64,000 nucleotides of DNA from Gilvimarinus agarilyticus (GCF_000832015.1 NZ_JXCJ01000001.1:2186932-2250931); one strand, 5' to 3'; shown: positions 51,784-64,000, counted from the first letter of the stretch. A program made the numbers and translations. The notes: generated from the letters alone by a model not told the origin.

Positions 51784-51844
51784 GGTGCGCAGGCACGCTT
51801 AGCACTGTGTAACCGCCGCTCGTTTGACCGCGTTTGCCTACTTA

Positions 51845-52453
51845 TTACAGGTAGTCCTCGAGCCAGCGGCGAATCTTCTTTTGATGCCGGCGACCGGTTA
51901 GGTTGTCGGTATCGATATGGGTCGGGTTTAAACAGATATCGCCGTGGTGATCTGTGTCAAAACAAAATTCTCGCTTAGCGCCAACCGCCTGATTTTCAGA
52001 GCCGTATATCCCAATCACGTACAGCGTTAATTTTTGAGCCTGTTGCAGCATTTGCTCGTCTAAGTCGTTCGCCTTAAGTGCACCTTGCACGATGTTATTG
52101 AAGGCGCCAATGTTGCGGTAGTCCCCGCCTTTTATCGGCCCTTGAATCGTGATGTTTTTTGTTTGTTCGGCCTCGTGAATTTCCAGGTCGGTAACCGAGC
52201 AGCGGTAGGCTTGATCATCAATGGTGAGGTCGGCTAAAACCAGCGAAACATAAAACGATTGCTCGCTCATGTTGCAAATGAGGCAGTGCGACTGTAGGGC
52301 TGTACCGAGGCTTTGGTTAATTAAGATTTTTGGGCGTAGTTTTCGGCGGTAATCACGCAGCAACAGTTGCGCGTAAAGCACCCAAATACCCAGCATGCCG
52401 GCGTTGATAAGTACCGACAGTGGCCCCTGATTTTTCGCGATCCAGTCCAACAC
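51845..52453 (-). CDS. Membrane-anchored protein of unknown function
   Basis: A 202-residue protein with one hydrophobic segment near 13-33 (VLINAGMLGIWVLYAQLLL) followed by a basic YRRKLRPK, so N-out/C-in topology is likely. The cytoplasmic part is about 165 residues, has a CLICNMSEQSFYVSLVLADL segment with two cysteines, and ends with a basic RRHQKKIRRWLEDYL. I recognise no domain. It lies between the porin and gltA on the minus strand. Ribosome site AGGG lies before the ATG. Confidence 0.6.
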   Translation of the reverse strand: MLDWIAKNQGPLSVLINAGMLGIWVLYAQLLLRDYRRKLRPKILINQSLGTALQSHCLICNMSEQSFYVSLVLADLTIDDQAYRCSVTDLEIHEAEQTKNITIQGPIKGGDYRNIGAFNNIVQGALKANDLDEQMLQQAQKLTLYVIGIYGSENQAVGAKREFCFDTDHHGDICLNPTHIDTDNLTGRRHQKKIRRWLEDYL

Positions 52454-52514
52454 ATTAGCGCCCTCACAAAGCTAAACCTGTAAGGGTAACATTTTTTTGT
52501 CACTGGCAATAAAA

Positions 52515-52534
52515 AAAGGCCCCGAAGGGCCTTT
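52515..52534 (-). terminator. Hairpin downstream of gltA
   Basis: AAAGGCCC / GGGCCTTT with a CGAA loop; the A run at 52511-52517 becomes a T run on the minus strand after gltA. Confidence 0.85.
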
Positions 52535-52555
52535 ATGGATACACTGAGTTAACCG

Positions 52556-53830
52556 TTAGACTGGGTAGTCGCGCTGAGTGTAGCCGGTATACAGCTGACG
52601 TGGACGGCCGATTTTGTATGGCTGGCTGACCATTTCATCCCAGTGGGCGTACCAGCCAACGGCGCGGCCGGTGGCAAAGATAACGGTAAACATCTCGGTT
52701 GGGATGCCGATCGCCTTCATGATGATGCCGGAGTAGAAGTCAACGTTAGGGTAGAGCTTCTTCTTGATGAAGTACTCGTCTTCCAGGGCAATCTTTTCCA
52801 GCTTTTTAGCAATCGCCAGCAGTGGGTCGTTCTCCAGCCCCAGCTCGGCCAGTACTTCGTCACAGGTTTGCTTCATTACTTTGGCGCGGGGGTCAAAGTT
52901 TTTGTAAACCCGATGGCCGAAGCCCATCAAGCGGAATGGATCGGCCTTATCTTTCGCTTTGGCAACGTAAGTATCGATGTTGTCGACACTGCCGATTTCT
53001 TCAAGCATGTTGAGCACGGCTTCGTTGGCACCACCGTGAGCGGGCCCCCACAGAGTAGAGATGCCTGCGGCGATGGCGGCAAACGGATTGGTGCCCGACG
53101 AACCCGACAGGCGTACAGTCGAGGTGGAGGCGTTTTGCTCGTGATCCGCGTGCAGCAAAAAGATGCGATCCATGGCTTTGGCCAGTACCGGGTTAACGGT
53201 GCTTTCGTCGCTTTTGCCGAAGGTCATATTTAGGTAGTTTTCGGCGTACTCAAGCGCTGCGTTCGAGTCGATGAAATCTTCGCCTTTCAGGTGCTTGTAG
53301 GTCATGGCAGCCAGTGTTGGCATTTGACCAATCAAGCGGAACGCGGTGGTGTCGCGGTCTTCTTCTTTGGTGATGTCGATTTCATCGTTATATACCGCCG
53401 CCAGCGCCGCAACCGCACTACAAAGCACCGCCATTGGGTGGGCATCTTTGGGGAAGGTTTGGATTAGGTTGGCAACGGAGGGGGCAACAGCGGAGTTATC
53501 TTTAACGGCTTGCACAAAGGTGCTTTTTTGCTCGGTATTGGGTAGTTCACCCTTCAGTAGCAAATAGCAGCTTTCCAGGTAGTCAGAGTGTTCGGCCAAT
53601 TGGTCGATAGGGTAGCCACGGTGCAGTAGAACCCCTTTGCCACCGTCAATAAAGGTGATCTGTGATTCACACGCTGCGGTGGACATAAAGCCCGGATCGT
53701 AAGTGAAATAACCGTTTTTTGTCAGGCTGGTGACATCAATGACGTCTGGACCAACGGCGCTGGCATAAATGGGCAGCTCTACATCTGCATCCAGGCCCTC
53801 GACCGTTAAACGTGCTTTTTTGTCAGTCAT
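52556..53830 (-). CDS. gltA: Citrate synthase
   Basis: A 424-residue type II citrate synthase, first step of the TCA cycle. [33 protein letters not shown] and the catalytic His and Asp regions are present. Divergent from the sdh operon, as in Pseudomonas. ATG 53830 follows AGGAGTCC-like sequence. Confidence 0.97.
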   Translation of the reverse strand: MTDKKARLTVEGLDADVELPIYASAVGPDVIDVTSLTKNGYFTYDPGFMSTAACESQITFIDGGKGVLLHRGYPIDQLAEHSDYLESCYLLLKGELPNTEQKSTFVQAVKDNSAVAPSVANLIQTFPKDAHPMAVLCSAVAALAAVYNDEIDITKEEDRDTTAFRLIGQMPTLAAMTYKHLKGEDFIDSNAALEYAENYLNMTFGKSDESTVNPVLAKAMDRIFLLHADHEQNASTSTVRLSGSSGTNPFAAIAAGISTLWGPAHGGANEAVLNMLEEIGSVDNIDTYVAKAKDKADPFRLMGFGHRVYKNFDPRAKVMKQTCDEVLAELGLENDPLLAIAKKLEKIALEDEYFIKKKLYPNVDFYSGIIMKAIGIPTEMFTVIFATGRAVGWYAHWDEMVSQPYKIGRPRQLYTGYTQRDYPV

Positions 53831-54615
53831 TACGGACTCCTGTAGTTACTTGACGGGCTCGACTGCCCCGTGGCGGTCAAACCGATAAATTGCATGACAC
53901 GCGACCGCATGGCTCCGGCCCGACAAGGGTGCCAGTGATGGGTCTGTACGCTATATACATGGGTTGTGAAGGCGAATCAGGCAAATGCCAAGGGGCAGAC
54001 TGCAGGTCGCGCTCACCAGGTGGTGTTGCTGCGGCTCTTATCTGAGCTCTTTGTTTTAGTCGAGCTGTTGGATTAACCAACGCGACTCGGCGTGGCTCTG
54101 TTTTACACAATATTCGCAGAATATTGGTAATGGCAACACTTTTCTGAGTCAGGGCTGAGTCAACAACCCTGTCGTCAGGAGGCGGCATTATAGAGGAGAT
54201 TTTACGTTCAGGCATAGCTTTGAAGGCTAAACGGTGTGTTTTTGTTGTATTTTTTGCCGGCCAGCTGGTTGTTTTGTGTTCGCATGCGCAAACTTGGTGC
54301 GCGCGGTAAGGCCAGTTTGGGGCGGTCGCCGGTATTTGCACGCTCTTGGCGCAAAAGTCCGCAGTGCGAAGGGGCGAATGTGCTGGGAATTGCTTAGAAT
54401 TTCGGCAAAAAAACCAATTTTGCACGTCTGCTTTTTATTTGTGTTTCGTCGGCCAAATCCCTATAATACGCCGCGACTTGCAGGATGCGGCTGGGGGTTG
54501 TCTGCGGTGCACAATTATGGCGCATGTCAGATGTTATCTTCTTATCCATGGGCGATAGACCCAGACGCTGATTCTTAAAACCGGCCCCACAAGGGCAAAA
54601 AGGTGATTAGCTACC
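53831..54615. other. Divergent gltA/sdhC regulatory region
   Basis: 785 bases with no supported gene; a 182-codon minus-strand frame at 53877-54425 shows no protein-like composition. A plus-strand promoter for sdhC is seen at 54439. An ATTATA at 54187-54192 would be TATAAT for gltA on the minus strand, with a poor -35. Confidence 0.6.
54439..54467 (+). promoter_or_regulatory. Predicted sdh operon promoter
   Basis: TTGTGT at 54439-54444, 17 bases, then perfect TATAAT at 54462-54467. The leader to the sdhC start would be about 140 bases long. Typical sigma-70 architecture. Confidence 0.6.
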
Positions 54616-54990
54616 GTGAACAACAATAGACCCGTCAATCTCGACCTAACGACGATTAAATTTCCAATAACAGCCATCGTCTCTATCTTACACCGCGTCT
54701 CGGGCGTTTTTATTTTTGCCGGCATGGCCGTGCTGCTGTGGATGCTTGATTCTAGCTTAAGCTCAGAAGAAGGTTTTGCCGCTGTACAAGATGCGCTGGC
54801 AAGCCCCGTCTGTAAATTCATTATCTGGGCCGTTTTGGCCGGCTTGGCGTATCACTTGGTGGCGGGTGTGCGGCACTTGATTATGGATTGCGGCATCGGT
54901 GAAAGCTATGAGGGCGGTCGCCTGGGGGCCAAGCTGGTATTGGTGTTTTCAGTAATTTTGATCGTGTTGGCGGGGGTTTGGGTATGGTAA
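54616..54990 (+). CDS. sdhC: Succinate dehydrogenase cytochrome b556 subunit
   Basis: A 124-residue inner-membrane protein with three helices. HRVSGVFIFAGMAVLLWML near 28-45 and AYHLVAGVRHLIMD near 83-95, with the heme-ligand His, are typical. GTG start at 54616 with AAAAAGGTGAT upstream. First gene of sdhCDAB. Confidence 0.95.
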   Translation: MNNNRPVNLDLTTIKFPITAIVSILHRVSGVFIFAGMAVLLWMLDSSLSSEEGFAAVQDALASPVCKFIIWAVLAGLAYHLVAGVRHLIMDCGIGESYEGGRLGAKLVLVFSVILIVLAGVWVW

Positions 54991-55352
54991 CGGCAATTAC
55001 AAATTTGGGGCGCAGCGGTCTGTACGATTGGCTGATTCAGCGCCTCAGCGCGGTTGCGATGACCGCCTACATTATTTTTCTGGTCGCTTATATAGCAATC
55101 AACCCCGATCTGGATTTTGGTCAGTGGCGCGCGCTGTTTGATCAGCTGTGGATGCGTGTTTTTAGCTTGATCACCTTGTTGTCGATTGTGACGCATGCGT
55201 GGATCGGCTTGTGGTCCGTGCTGACCGACTACATTACCAATCAGGCGATGGGTGGCAAGGCCACTGTGGTGCGCGTATTTGCTCAGGTTATCCTGGGTGT
55301 GGTCGCCATCACTTACACCGTCTGGGGAATCCAAATCATCTGGGGGCTTTGA
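54984..55352 (+). CDS. sdhD: Succinate dehydrogenase membrane anchor subunit
   Basis: A 122-residue three-helix protein; LYDWLIQRLSAVAMTAYIIFL and VTHAWIGLWSVLTDYI with the heme His. The ATG 54984 overlaps sdhC by seven bases; TTG 54978 is less likely. Confidence 0.93.
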   Translation: MVTAITNLGRSGLYDWLIQRLSAVAMTAYIIFLVAYIAINPDLDFGQWRALFDQLWMRVFSLITLLSIVTHAWIGLWSVLTDYITNQAMGGKATVVRVFAQVILGVVAITYTVWGIQIIWGL

Positions 55353-55355
55353 TAG

Positions 55356-57128
55356 ATGTCTAATATGCGTACGATTTCGTTTGACGGCATTGTTGTCGGT
55401 GGCGGTGGTGCAGGTATGCGCGCCGCGCTGCAGCTGGCCCAATCCGGCTACAAAACAGCCGTAATTACTAAAGTGTTTCCCACTCGCTCGCACACGGTTT
55501 CGGCCCAGGGTGGCATTACCTGCGCGATCGCCAGTGACGACCCGCAAGACGATTGGCGCTGGCACATGTACGATACCGTCAAGGGCTCCGATTATATTGG
55601 TGACCAAGACGCTATCGAGTACATGTGTTCGGTAGGTCCAGAGGCGGTATTTGAGCTTGAGCACATGGGCTTGCCTTTCTCCCGTACAGAAGAGGGGCGT
55701 ATTTATCAGCGTCCATTTGGCGGTCAGTCGAAAGATTTTGGTCGCGGTGGGCAGGCGGCTCGTACCTGTGCGGCGGCAGACCGTACCGGTCACGCTTTGT
55801 TGCACACGCTGTATCAAGGCAATATTAAAAATAACACCGTGTTCTTAAACGAGTGGTTCGCTGTTGATTTGGTGAAAAACGACGACGGTGTTGTGGTAGG
55901 TGTTATCGCCATCAATATGGAGGACGGTGAAACCGTCTTTATTAAGTCTAAGGCCACCGTACTGGCCACGGGTGGTGCGGGCCGGATTTACGCATCAACC
56001 ACCAACGCTCACATCAATACCGGCGATGGCATTGGTATGGCGCTGCGTGCGGGCTTCCCGGTGCAGGATATCGAGATGTGGCAGTTCCATCCCACCGGTA
56101 TCGCCGGCGCCGGGGTTTTGGTTACTGAGGGGTGTCGCGGTGAAGGTGGCTACCTGATTAACAAAGATGGCGAGCGCTTTATGGAGCGCTACGCACCGAA
56201 CGCCAAAGACTTGGCGGGGCGCGATGTGGTGGCCCGTTCGATGGTGCTGGAGATTCTGGAAGGGCGTGGCTGCGGTGAAAACGGCGATCACGTGTTTCTG
56301 AAGTTGGATCACTTGGGTGAGGAAACTTTGAACGCCAAGTTGCCCGGCATTTTGGAGTTGTCGCGTACGTTTGCTCACGCCGATCCGGTTAAGGTGCCGA
56401 TCCCGGTCGTGCCAACCTGTCACTATATGATGGGCGGTATCCCGACTAATGTCAGCGGCCAGGCCTTGTGTCAGGACGAAAACGGCAACGATAAAGTGAT
56501 TGAGGGGCTGTACGCCTGCGGTGAAGTGGCCTGTGTATCGGTACACGGTGCAAACCGCTTGGGTGGTAACTCGCTGCTGGATCTGGTGGTGTTTGGCCGC
56601 GCGGCAGGTCAGTACATCGAAAAAGCGTTGCGTGAGGGTGTTGAGTACCGCGAGGCCACTGACGACAATATCGCCTCGGCGATGTCACGCTTAAACAGCT
56701 TAAACAACTCCACTGGCGGAGAGTCAGCCGCGGCGCTGCGCACCGAGCTGCAAAGCGTAATGCAGAATCACTTTGGTGTATTCCGCAAAGGCGAGTTTAT
56801 GGAGCAGGGCATCAAAAAGCTGGCCGATTTACGCGAGCGAATCGCCAACGTAGCCCTTGACGACAAAAGTAATGCGTTTAACACGGCGCGTATCGAAGCG
56901 CTGGAGCTGCAAAACTTGTTTGAAGTGGCCGAAGCTACGGCGATCGCCGCTGATGAGCGCAAGGAGTCACGCGGTGCTCACGCTCGTGACGACTACACCG
57001 AGCGCGACGATGATAACTGGTTGTGTCACTCTATGTACTTCCCTGGTGAAAAACGTGTGGGCAAGCGCGATGTGAACTTTGCGCCTAAGACCATGGACAA
57101 GTTCGAACCAAAAATCCGTACATATTAA
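55356..57128 (+). CDS. sdhA: Succinate dehydrogenase flavoprotein subunit
   Basis: A 590-residue subunit with covalently bound [18 protein letters not shown], the flavin-linked His in [26 protein letters not shown] and [12 protein letters not shown] are present. Oxidises succinate to fumarate. Confidence 0.97.
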   Translation: MSNMRTISFDGIVVGGGGAGMRAALQLAQSGYKTAVITKVFPTRSHTVSAQGGITCAIASDDPQDDWRWHMYDTVKGSDYIGDQDAIEYMCSVGPEAVFELEHMGLPFSRTEEGRIYQRPFGGQSKDFGRGGQAARTCAAADRTGHALLHTLYQGNIKNNTVFLNEWFAVDLVKNDDGVVVGVIAINMEDGETVFIKSKATVLATGGAGRIYASTTNAHINTGDGIGMALRAGFPVQDIEMWQFHPTGIAGAGVLVTEGCRGEGGYLINKDGERFMERYAPNAKDLAGRDVVARSMVLEILEGRGCGENGDHVFLKLDHLGEETLNAKLPGILELSRTFAHADPVKVPIPVVPTCHYMMGGIPTNVSGQALCQDENGNDKVIEGLYACGEVACVSVHGANRLGGNSLLDLVVFGRAAGQYIEKALREGVEYREATDDNIASAMSRLNSLNNSTGGESAAALRTELQSVMQNHFGVFRKGEFMEQGIKKLADLRERIANVALDDKSNAFNTARIEALELQNLFEVAEATAIAADERKESRGAHARDDYTERDDDNWLCHSMYFPGEKRVGKRDVNFAPKTMDKFEPKIRTY

Positions 57129-57142
57129 GGGGTGGGCCTGCT

Positions 57143-57847
57143 ATGTTGAATGTAGAGATATATCGCTATAACCCAGAGACCGACTCCAAGCCTTACATGA
57201 AGCGCTATGAGATTGGTACTCAGGGCAAAGATTTGATGGTGTTGGATGTGCTCGAGCTGTTAAAGGCTCAGGATTCGACCATTGTTTACCGCCGTTCTTG
57301 CCGCGAAGGTGTGTGTGGCTCTGACGGTATGAACATCAACGGTAAAAACGGCTTGGCTTGTGTTACGGCGCTGTCCGAGTGTGTTAAAAACAATAAGCTG
57401 ATTCTGCGTCCGCTACCGGGTTTGCCGGTAATTCGCGATTTGATCGTGGATATGTCGCAGTTTTATGCGCAATACAAAAAAATAGAGCCATATTTGCAAA
57501 ATGAAAGTCCCGCTCCGGCAATTGAGCGGTTACAATCTCCAGAAGACCGTGCCAAGCTGGATGGCCTGTACGAGTGTATTCTCTGCGCATGCTGTTCAAC
57601 CAGTTGTCCGTCTTTCTGGTGGAACCCCGATAAATTTATTGGCCCCGCCGGCCTGTTGCAGGCCTACCGCTTTTTGGTAGATACCCGCGACGAGGCGACG
57701 GAACATCGTCTGGCAAACCTGGATGATCCTTTCAGCGTATTCCGCTGTCATGGCATTCAGAATTGTGTGGCGGTATGCCCCAAAGGGTTAAATCCCACCC
57801 GGGCAATTGGCCATATCCGCTCTATGCTATTGCGCAGTGCGACATAG
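57143..57847 (+). CDS. sdhB: Succinate dehydrogenase iron-sulfur subunit
   Basis: A 234-residue subunit with the plant-type [2Fe-2S] motif CREGVCGSDGMN, the CILCACCSTSCP [4Fe-4S]/[3Fe-4S] set and CHGIQNCVAVCPKGLNP. Links SdhA to the membrane subunits. End of sdhCDAB. Confidence 0.97.
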   Translation: MLNVEIYRYNPETDSKPYMKRYEIGTQGKDLMVLDVLELLKAQDSTIVYRRSCREGVCGSDGMNINGKNGLACVTALSECVKNNKLILRPLPGLPVIRDLIVDMSQFYAQYKKIEPYLQNESPAPAIERLQSPEDRAKLDGLYECILCACCSTSCPSFWWNPDKFIGPAGLLQAYRFLVDTRDEATEHRLANLDDPFSVFRCHGIQNCVAVCPKGLNPTRAIGHIRSMLLRSAT

Positions 57848-58120
57848 CGCGGAATCGGTTGTATGAACGAGTAAACAGATGCGCTGCCCGGTTGTGATCA
57901 TGAATGACAACCTGCGGCGCATTTGTGTATGTACCAAACTCTGAAATGGTGCGATTAAGCGGCGAGCCCGGCCACAAGCGGGGCGCGTTTTGGAAGCTAA
58001 CGGCTATTTATAGCAGGGGGGCTTGGGGCATCACCTGAGCCTGTCCAACCGCCTGTAAACGCGTGCCTGACATGGCGTGCGAGCAATCGGTAGGATAATC
58101 CCCGTAAAAAGGTGGGTGGA

Positions 58121-60952
58121 ATGCAAGACAGCATTATGGAGAGACTATGGAGTACGTCCCATATATCTGGTGGGAATGCCTCCTATGTTGAAGACCTCTA
58201 CGATACTTATTTACATGATCCTAATGGCGTGCCAGAGCAGTGGCGCGAATACTTTGACCAGTTACCTCGTGTCGAGGGAGTGGTTTCTCAAGATTCTCCG
58301 CACTCGGTTATCCGGCAACAGTTTGCTCAGCTGGCTAAAAGCCGCTCGAACAGTGCCTCGCCCAACGCGGCCTCGGCCATATCTATCGAGCACGAGCGCA
58401 AACAAGTAAAAGTTTTGCAGCTAATCAGCTCTTACCGCTTTCGCGGTCATCAACGCGCCCAGCTCGATCCACTTGGCATCATGGAGCGTGAGACAGTCCC
58501 AGATCTCGACCTCGCTTACCACGGCTTAACATCGGCCGACCTCGATACCAGTTTCCAAACCGGCACTATGTTCATCGGCAAAGATGAGGCTCCACTGCGC
58601 GAGATCGTCGAGGCGTTAGAGCAGACCTACTGTGGTCATGTCGGCCCGGAAATCATGCATATCACCAACCTGGCTGAAAAGCAGTGGTTGCAACAACGCC
58701 TTGAGAGTGTCCGCTCTAAGCCAAGCTACGATGCCGAGCAGAAATTGGCCGTGCTTGAACGCCTGACGGCGGCTGAGGGGCTTGAGCGTCATCTGGACAG
58801 CAAATACCCCGGTACCAAGCGCTTTGGTCTTGAGGGCGGGGAGAGCTTTATCCCGCTGGTAGATGCTGTAGTGAAACGCTCTGGCTCCTACGGTGCCAAA
58901 GAAATTGTGTTGGGTATGGCCCACCGCGGTCGCTTAAATACGCTGGTAAACGTATTTGGTAAAAGCCCCGCTGAATTGTTTGGCGAGTTTGAGGGTAAGC
59001 GCCTGGTGGATACCTCGGGCGATGTTAAGTATCACCAAGGGTTTTCGTCTAATGTCATGACACCCGGTGGCGAAATCCACATGGCGATGGCGTTTAACCC
59101 GTCGCACTTAGAAATTGTATCTCCTGTGGTCGAGGGTTCAGTACGTGCCCGTCAGGATCGCCGGGATGATGAAGTAGGCCACAAAGTTGTACCAATTGTG
59201 GTACACGGTGATGCCGCTTTTGCTGGTCAGGGTGTGGTGATGGAGACATTCCAGATGTCTCAAACCCGCGCCTACAAAACCGGTGGCACGTTACACTTGG
59301 TGATTAATAATCAGGTAGGTTTTACCACCAGTCGCCGTGAGGACGCCCGCTCAACCGAGTACTGCACCGATACCGCTAAAATGGTTGAGGCGCCGATCTT
59401 TCACGTCAATGGTGACGACCCAGAGGCCGTGCTGTTTGTGGCTCAGCTGGCCACTGATTACCGTTACGAATTTAACAAAGATGTGGTCATCGATTTGGTT
59501 TGCTACCGTCGTCGCGGCCACAATGAGGCAGATGATCCGTCGTCTACTCAGCCGTTGATGTACAAAAAGATCCGCAACCAAAAAACCACGCGCACGCTCT
59601 ACTCAGACGCTTTGATCGAAGCCAATGTGCTGAGCGCCGAAGAATCCAGCAAAATGATGGACGACTACCGGGCGGCATTGGATCGTGGTGAAAGTGTCGC
59701 CAGTGGTTTGGTCTCAGAGCCCGACAGCTCACTGTTTGTCGATTGGTCGCCGTATATTGGCCACGATTGGCAGACCCCGGCGGAAACCGGGTATGAACTT
59801 AAAGCGCTGCAAGCGACGGCCTATAAAATGTGCGAAGTACCCGACGGTGTTGTACTGCAGCGTCAGGTGTCTAAAATTTACGACGATCGCCGTAAAATGG
59901 CCGGTGGTGCACTGCCTATTAACTGGGGTTTTGGCGAGACACTCGCGTACGCGACCTTGCTGGAACAGGGCTTTCAGATTCGTCTGACCGGGCAAGACGT
60001 GGGGCGCGGTACTTTCTCGCATCGCCACGCCGTGTTGCACAGCCAAAAAGACGGCGTTAGTTATACGCCGTTGGCCCACATGAATGAAGACCAGCCGGCG
60101 TTTGACCTGTACGACTCGTACCTGTCAGAAGAGGCGGTACTGGCGTTTGAGTACGGCTATGCTACCACCATGCCAAAGGGTTTGGTTATCTGGGAGGCGC
60201 AGTTCGGCGACTTCGCCAATGGTGCTCAGGTAGTGATTGATCAGTTTATTACCAGCGGTGAGCACAAGTGGGGTCGTTTGTGTGGCCTGACTATGTTGTT
60301 GCCACACGGCTATGAAGGGCAGGGGCCGGAGCACTCCTCCGCACGCCTGGAGCGCTTCATGCAACTGTGTGCCGAGCACAATATTCAGGTTTGTATTCCT
60401 ACTACACCGGCGCAGGTCTTCCACATGCTGCGTCGTCAGGCGATTCGCCCGATGCGTCGTCCGCTGGTGGTGATGAGCCCGAAATGGATCTTGCGTCACC
60501 CGTTGGCGACCTCGAGCATTGAAGAGTTATCCGAGGGAACCTTCCAAAACGTGATCGGTGAAAAAGATATCGATCCGGCCAAGGCTAAGCGCGTTGTGCT
60601 GTGTAGCGGTAAGGTTTACTACCACCTGTTAGAAGAGCGGATGAAACGAGAGCAGGATGACGTCGCGTTAATCCGGTTGGAGCAGCTGTATCCGTTCCCG
60701 GAAGAAGAGCTAAAAGCTGCGCTTGCGCCATACGCTAATGTTAAGGATGTCATGTGGTGTCAGGAAGAGCCCATGAACCAAGGCGCCTGGTACTCCAGCC
60801 AGCACCACATGCGCCGAGTTGTTTATGACTTAAATCCCGAGCTGTTCTTAGGTTACGTTGGGCGCGACCCATCGGCCGCCCCAGCCGCAGGTTATGCCTC
60901 GGTGCACCTGGAAGAACAGAAACGTTTCATTAACGAAGCATTGAGTGTTTGA
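58121..60952 (+). CDS. sucA: 2-oxoglutarate dehydrogenase E1 component
   Basis: A 943-residue TPP-dependent decarboxylase of the oxoglutarate dehydrogenase complex. N-terminal SYVEDLYDTYLHDPNGVPEQW, GMAHRGRLNTLVNVFGKSP and CYRRRGHNEADDPS are typical. ATG 58121 with GGTGG upstream; GTG 58112 is less likely. Starts about 270 bases after sdhB, so may have its own promoter. Confidence 0.97.
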   Translation: MQDSIMERLWSTSHISGGNASYVEDLYDTYLHDPNGVPEQWREYFDQLPRVEGVVSQDSPHSVIRQQFAQLAKSRSNSASPNAASAISIEHERKQVKVLQLISSYRFRGHQRAQLDPLGIMERETVPDLDLAYHGLTSADLDTSFQTGTMFIGKDEAPLREIVEALEQTYCGHVGPEIMHITNLAEKQWLQQRLESVRSKPSYDAEQKLAVLERLTAAEGLERHLDSKYPGTKRFGLEGGESFIPLVDAVVKRSGSYGAKEIVLGMAHRGRLNTLVNVFGKSPAELFGEFEGKRLVDTSGDVKYHQGFSSNVMTPGGEIHMAMAFNPSHLEIVSPVVEGSVRARQDRRDDEVGHKVVPIVVHGDAAFAGQGVVMETFQMSQTRAYKTGGTLHLVINNQVGFTTSRREDARSTEYCTDTAKMVEAPIFHVNGDDPEAVLFVAQLATDYRYEFNKDVVIDLVCYRRRGHNEADDPSSTQPLMYKKIRNQKTTRTLYSDALIEANVLSAEESSKMMDDYRAALDRGESVASGLVSEPDSSLFVDWSPYIGHDWQTPAETGYELKALQATAYKMCEVPDGVVLQRQVSKIYDDRRKMAGGALPINWGFGETLAYATLLEQGFQIRLTGQDVGRGTFSHRHAVLHSQKDGVSYTPLAHMNEDQPAFDLYDSYLSEEAVLAFEYGYATTMPKGLVIWEAQFGDFANGAQVVIDQFITSGEHKWGRLCGLTMLLPHGYEGQGPEHSSARLERFMQLCAEHNIQVCIPTTPAQVFHMLRRQAIRPMRRPLVVMSPKWILRHPLATSSIEELSEGTFQNVIGEKDIDPAKAKRVVLCSGKVYYHLLEERMKREQDDVALIRLEQLYPFPEEELKAALAPYANVKDVMWCQEEPMNQGAWYSSQHHMRRVVYDLNPELFLGYVGRDPSAAPAAGYASVHLEEQKRFINEALSV

Positions 60953-60998
60953 TACGCAAACTGCAGCACAGAAAACTAGCGAGAGCTAAGGACACGTA

Positions 60999-62213
60999 AT
61001 GAGTACTGATATTAAAGCCCCTACTTTTCCCGAATCTGTTCAGGACGGGACCATTGCGACCTGGCACAAACAGCCAGGTGAAGCGGTTTCGCGTGATGAG
61101 CTGATCGTAGATATTGAAACAGATAAAGTAGTACTGGAGGTGGTTGCCCCCGCCGACGGTGCACTGACAGAAGTGTTAAAAGGCGAAGGCGACACCGTCT
61201 TGAGCAATGAGGTGATTGCTAAGTTTGAAGCCGGTGCCGGCGGCTCGGCAAAAGCCGAGACGAGCGAGCCTGCCACCGAGCAAAAAGACGAGGCGCCTGC
61301 TGAGTCGAGCGCCGATGCTGGCGATAAGCTGTTAAGCCCAGCCGCGCGTAAAATTGCTGAAGAGAACAACATTGACCCAGCCGCAGTTGCGGGTACTGGT
61401 AAAGATGGCCGTGTGACTAAAGAAGACGTGATGAATCACGTTAAGTCAGCGGGTTCTAAGCCGGCTGCTGCTCCTGCTGCGGCGGCCGTACCTGCTGCGC
61501 CAGAAGGTGACCGCGTTGAGAAGCGAGTGCCGATGACTCGCTTGCGTAAGCGCATCGCCGAGCGCCTGTTGGAAGCCACCAGCACCACTGCCATGTTGAC
61601 TACCTTTAACGAGGTAGACATGGGGCCGGTGATGGAGTTGCGCAAACAGTACAAAGATAAGTTTGAGAAAATTCATAATGGCACTCGTCTGGGCTTTATG
61701 GGCTTTTTCGTAAAAGCCGCTACCGAAGCTCTGAAGCGCTTCCCGGCGGTGAACGCGTCACTGGATGATAACGATGTGGTTTACCACGGTTATCAGGATA
61801 TCGGTGTGGCCGTTTCTACCGAGAAAGGTCTGGTTGTGCCCGTATTGCGAAGCACCGACAACATGAGCATTGCCGAAGTTGAGTCCACCATTCGCGATTT
61901 TGGTTTGCGTGCCCGTGACGGTAAGCTGGGTATTGATGAGATGACTGGCGGTACCTTCACCATCACCAACGGTGGTGTGTTCGGCTCGTTGCTGTCGACG
62001 CCTATTTTGAATTTGCCGCAAACCGCTATTTTAGGGATGCACAAAATCCAAGAGCGACCCATGGCGGTAAACGGCGAAGTTAAAATTCGCCCGATGATGT
62101 ACTTAGCTCTGTCTTACGATCACCGTCTGATCGACGGTAAAGAAGCCGTGCAGTTCTTGGTGGCTATTAAAGAGCTGCTGGAAGATCCGGCGCGCATCCT
62201 GCTGGAAATCTAA
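60999..62213 (+). CDS. sucB: Dihydrolipoyl succinyltransferase (E2)
   Basis: A 404-residue E2. One lipoyl domain (1-78) with the lipoylated Lys in ETDKVVLEV, Ala/Pro/Glu-rich linkers, a peripheral-subunit-binding domain (about 110-145) and the acyltransferase core with catalytic SYDHRLIDG near the end. Transfers succinyl to CoA. Confidence 0.97.
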   Translation: MSTDIKAPTFPESVQDGTIATWHKQPGEAVSRDELIVDIETDKVVLEVVAPADGALTEVLKGEGDTVLSNEVIAKFEAGAGGSAKAETSEPATEQKDEAPAESSADAGDKLLSPAARKIAEENNIDPAAVAGTGKDGRVTKEDVMNHVKSAGSKPAAAPAAAAVPAAPEGDRVEKRVPMTRLRKRIAERLLEATSTTAMLTTFNEVDMGPVMELRKQYKDKFEKIHNGTRLGFMGFFVKAATEALKRFPAVNASLDDNDVVYHGYQDIGVAVSTEKGLVVPVLRSTDNMSIAEVESTIRDFGLRARDGKLGIDEMTGGTFTITNGGVFGSLLSTPILNLPQTAILGMHKIQERPMAVNGEVKIRPMMYLALSYDHRLIDGKEAVQFLVAIKELLEDPARILLEI

Positions 62214-62292
62214 TACAGCTGCACTCGCTCCGGCCGGCTTACCCGCTGGCCGGATAAATGTTTTGCCGGAACACCAACGCCGGCTACGCTAA

Positions 62293-63765
<1,473 letters not shown>

Positions 63766-63977
63766 TTATTTAAAACAACGATGAAGCACGGAGCCACTCG
63801 ATAGCCTTGCGCTGTCGGGCAGGCTTTGTGGTCGCGACCTAGAGCCACTAGAGGCGCGATCGGGAAGAACCAGGTGCAGGAACGGTGTATGCGACTTTGT
63901 GTTACACAATGTGTCGTAGAAAGTTTCGCCGGCTTGCAAGCAGTTTTCAAATCACGTTAACAGAACGGAAGAACATC

Positions 63978-64000
63978 ATGAATTTGCATGAGTACCAAGG
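63978..64000 (+). CDS. sucC: Succinyl-CoA ligase beta subunit, first codons only
   Basis: The window ends after seven full codons, MNLHEYQ, which is the near-invariant N-terminus of SucC; GGAAG precedes the ATG. The gene continues to the right, completing the sdh-suc order. Confidence 0.9.

Noticed and set aside
53877..54425. 182-codon minus-strand frame between gltA and sdhC
   Set aside because: Low-complexity, no family features, no ribosome site, and it covers a region that must contain promoters.
54906..55817. 303-codon minus-strand frame
   Set aside because: It is antisense to sdhD and sdhA and is a by-product of their codon usage.

Overview
The window reads as a chromosome segment of a marine or soil polysaccharide-degrading gammaproteobacterium, most likely of the Cellvibrionaceae group (Cellvibrio, Saccharophagus, Teredinibacter, Gilvimarinus). 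Three things support this: housekeeping blocks in Pseudomonas-like order, a TonB-dependent receptor of the Xanthomonas/Caulobacter long type beside a halogenase/SapC set, and secreted carbohydrate-active proteins (GH3, PL14-like). This placement is inferred from gene content; no rRNA gene is present. I found no tRNA, CRISPR, insertion sequence or prophage.

Layout. 1-5.8 kb: end of a transglutaminase-like gene, a MHYT hybrid histidine kinase overlapping an HD-GYP response regulator (signalling, probably c-di-GMP), and a DUF454 membrane protein. 5.9-9.1 kb: metY and rnk on the minus strand, then an unusual fusion of an NfuA-type N-terminal domain with SufT, and a DUF3565 protein. 9.1-20.8 kb is the accessory locus: a long AT-rich leader with LacI-type operator-like palindromes, a 1016-residue TonB-dependent receptor, SapC, a FIH-like JmjC/cupin protein, a flavin-dependent tryptophan halogenase with its catalytic Lys and Glu, a DUF6445 protein with an HxD...H...R oxygenase-like pattern, and a lipoprotein GH3 beta-glucosidase. 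20.8-24 kb: PL14-like lyase, lytic transglycosylase and proS on the minus strand.

24.3-33.4 kb holds a HIT protein, an HU-like protein with a Lys/Ala/Pro tail, and a minus-strand run read in the order rluE, nudJ, mnmA, hflD, purB, roxA, GNAT, PLD-like, secretin-domain protein, with cspD just upstream. 33.9-39.9 kb gathers the N-degron pathway: clpS-clpA on the plus strand and infA, bpt, aat, trxB on the minus strand. 40-47.7 kb is ftsK-lolA-rarA-crcB-serS-cysG. 47.7-52.5 kb holds a small Arg-rich protein, a glutathione reductase, a secreted Cys-pair protein, a porin and a membrane-anchored unknown. 52.5-64 kb is the TCA block: gltA (minus), then sdhCDAB, sucAB, lpd and the first codons of sucC (plus).

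The most interesting part is 10.3-17.6 kb, where an outer-membrane importer is followed by one apparently active halogenase and two apparently active non-heme-iron oxygenase-like proteins, with no natural-product gene cluster nearby. Similar gene sets are known next to TonB receptors in carbohydrate regulons of several Proteobacteria, but their joint biochemical role is, as far as I know, unsettled. The second is the NfuA-N/SufT fusion.
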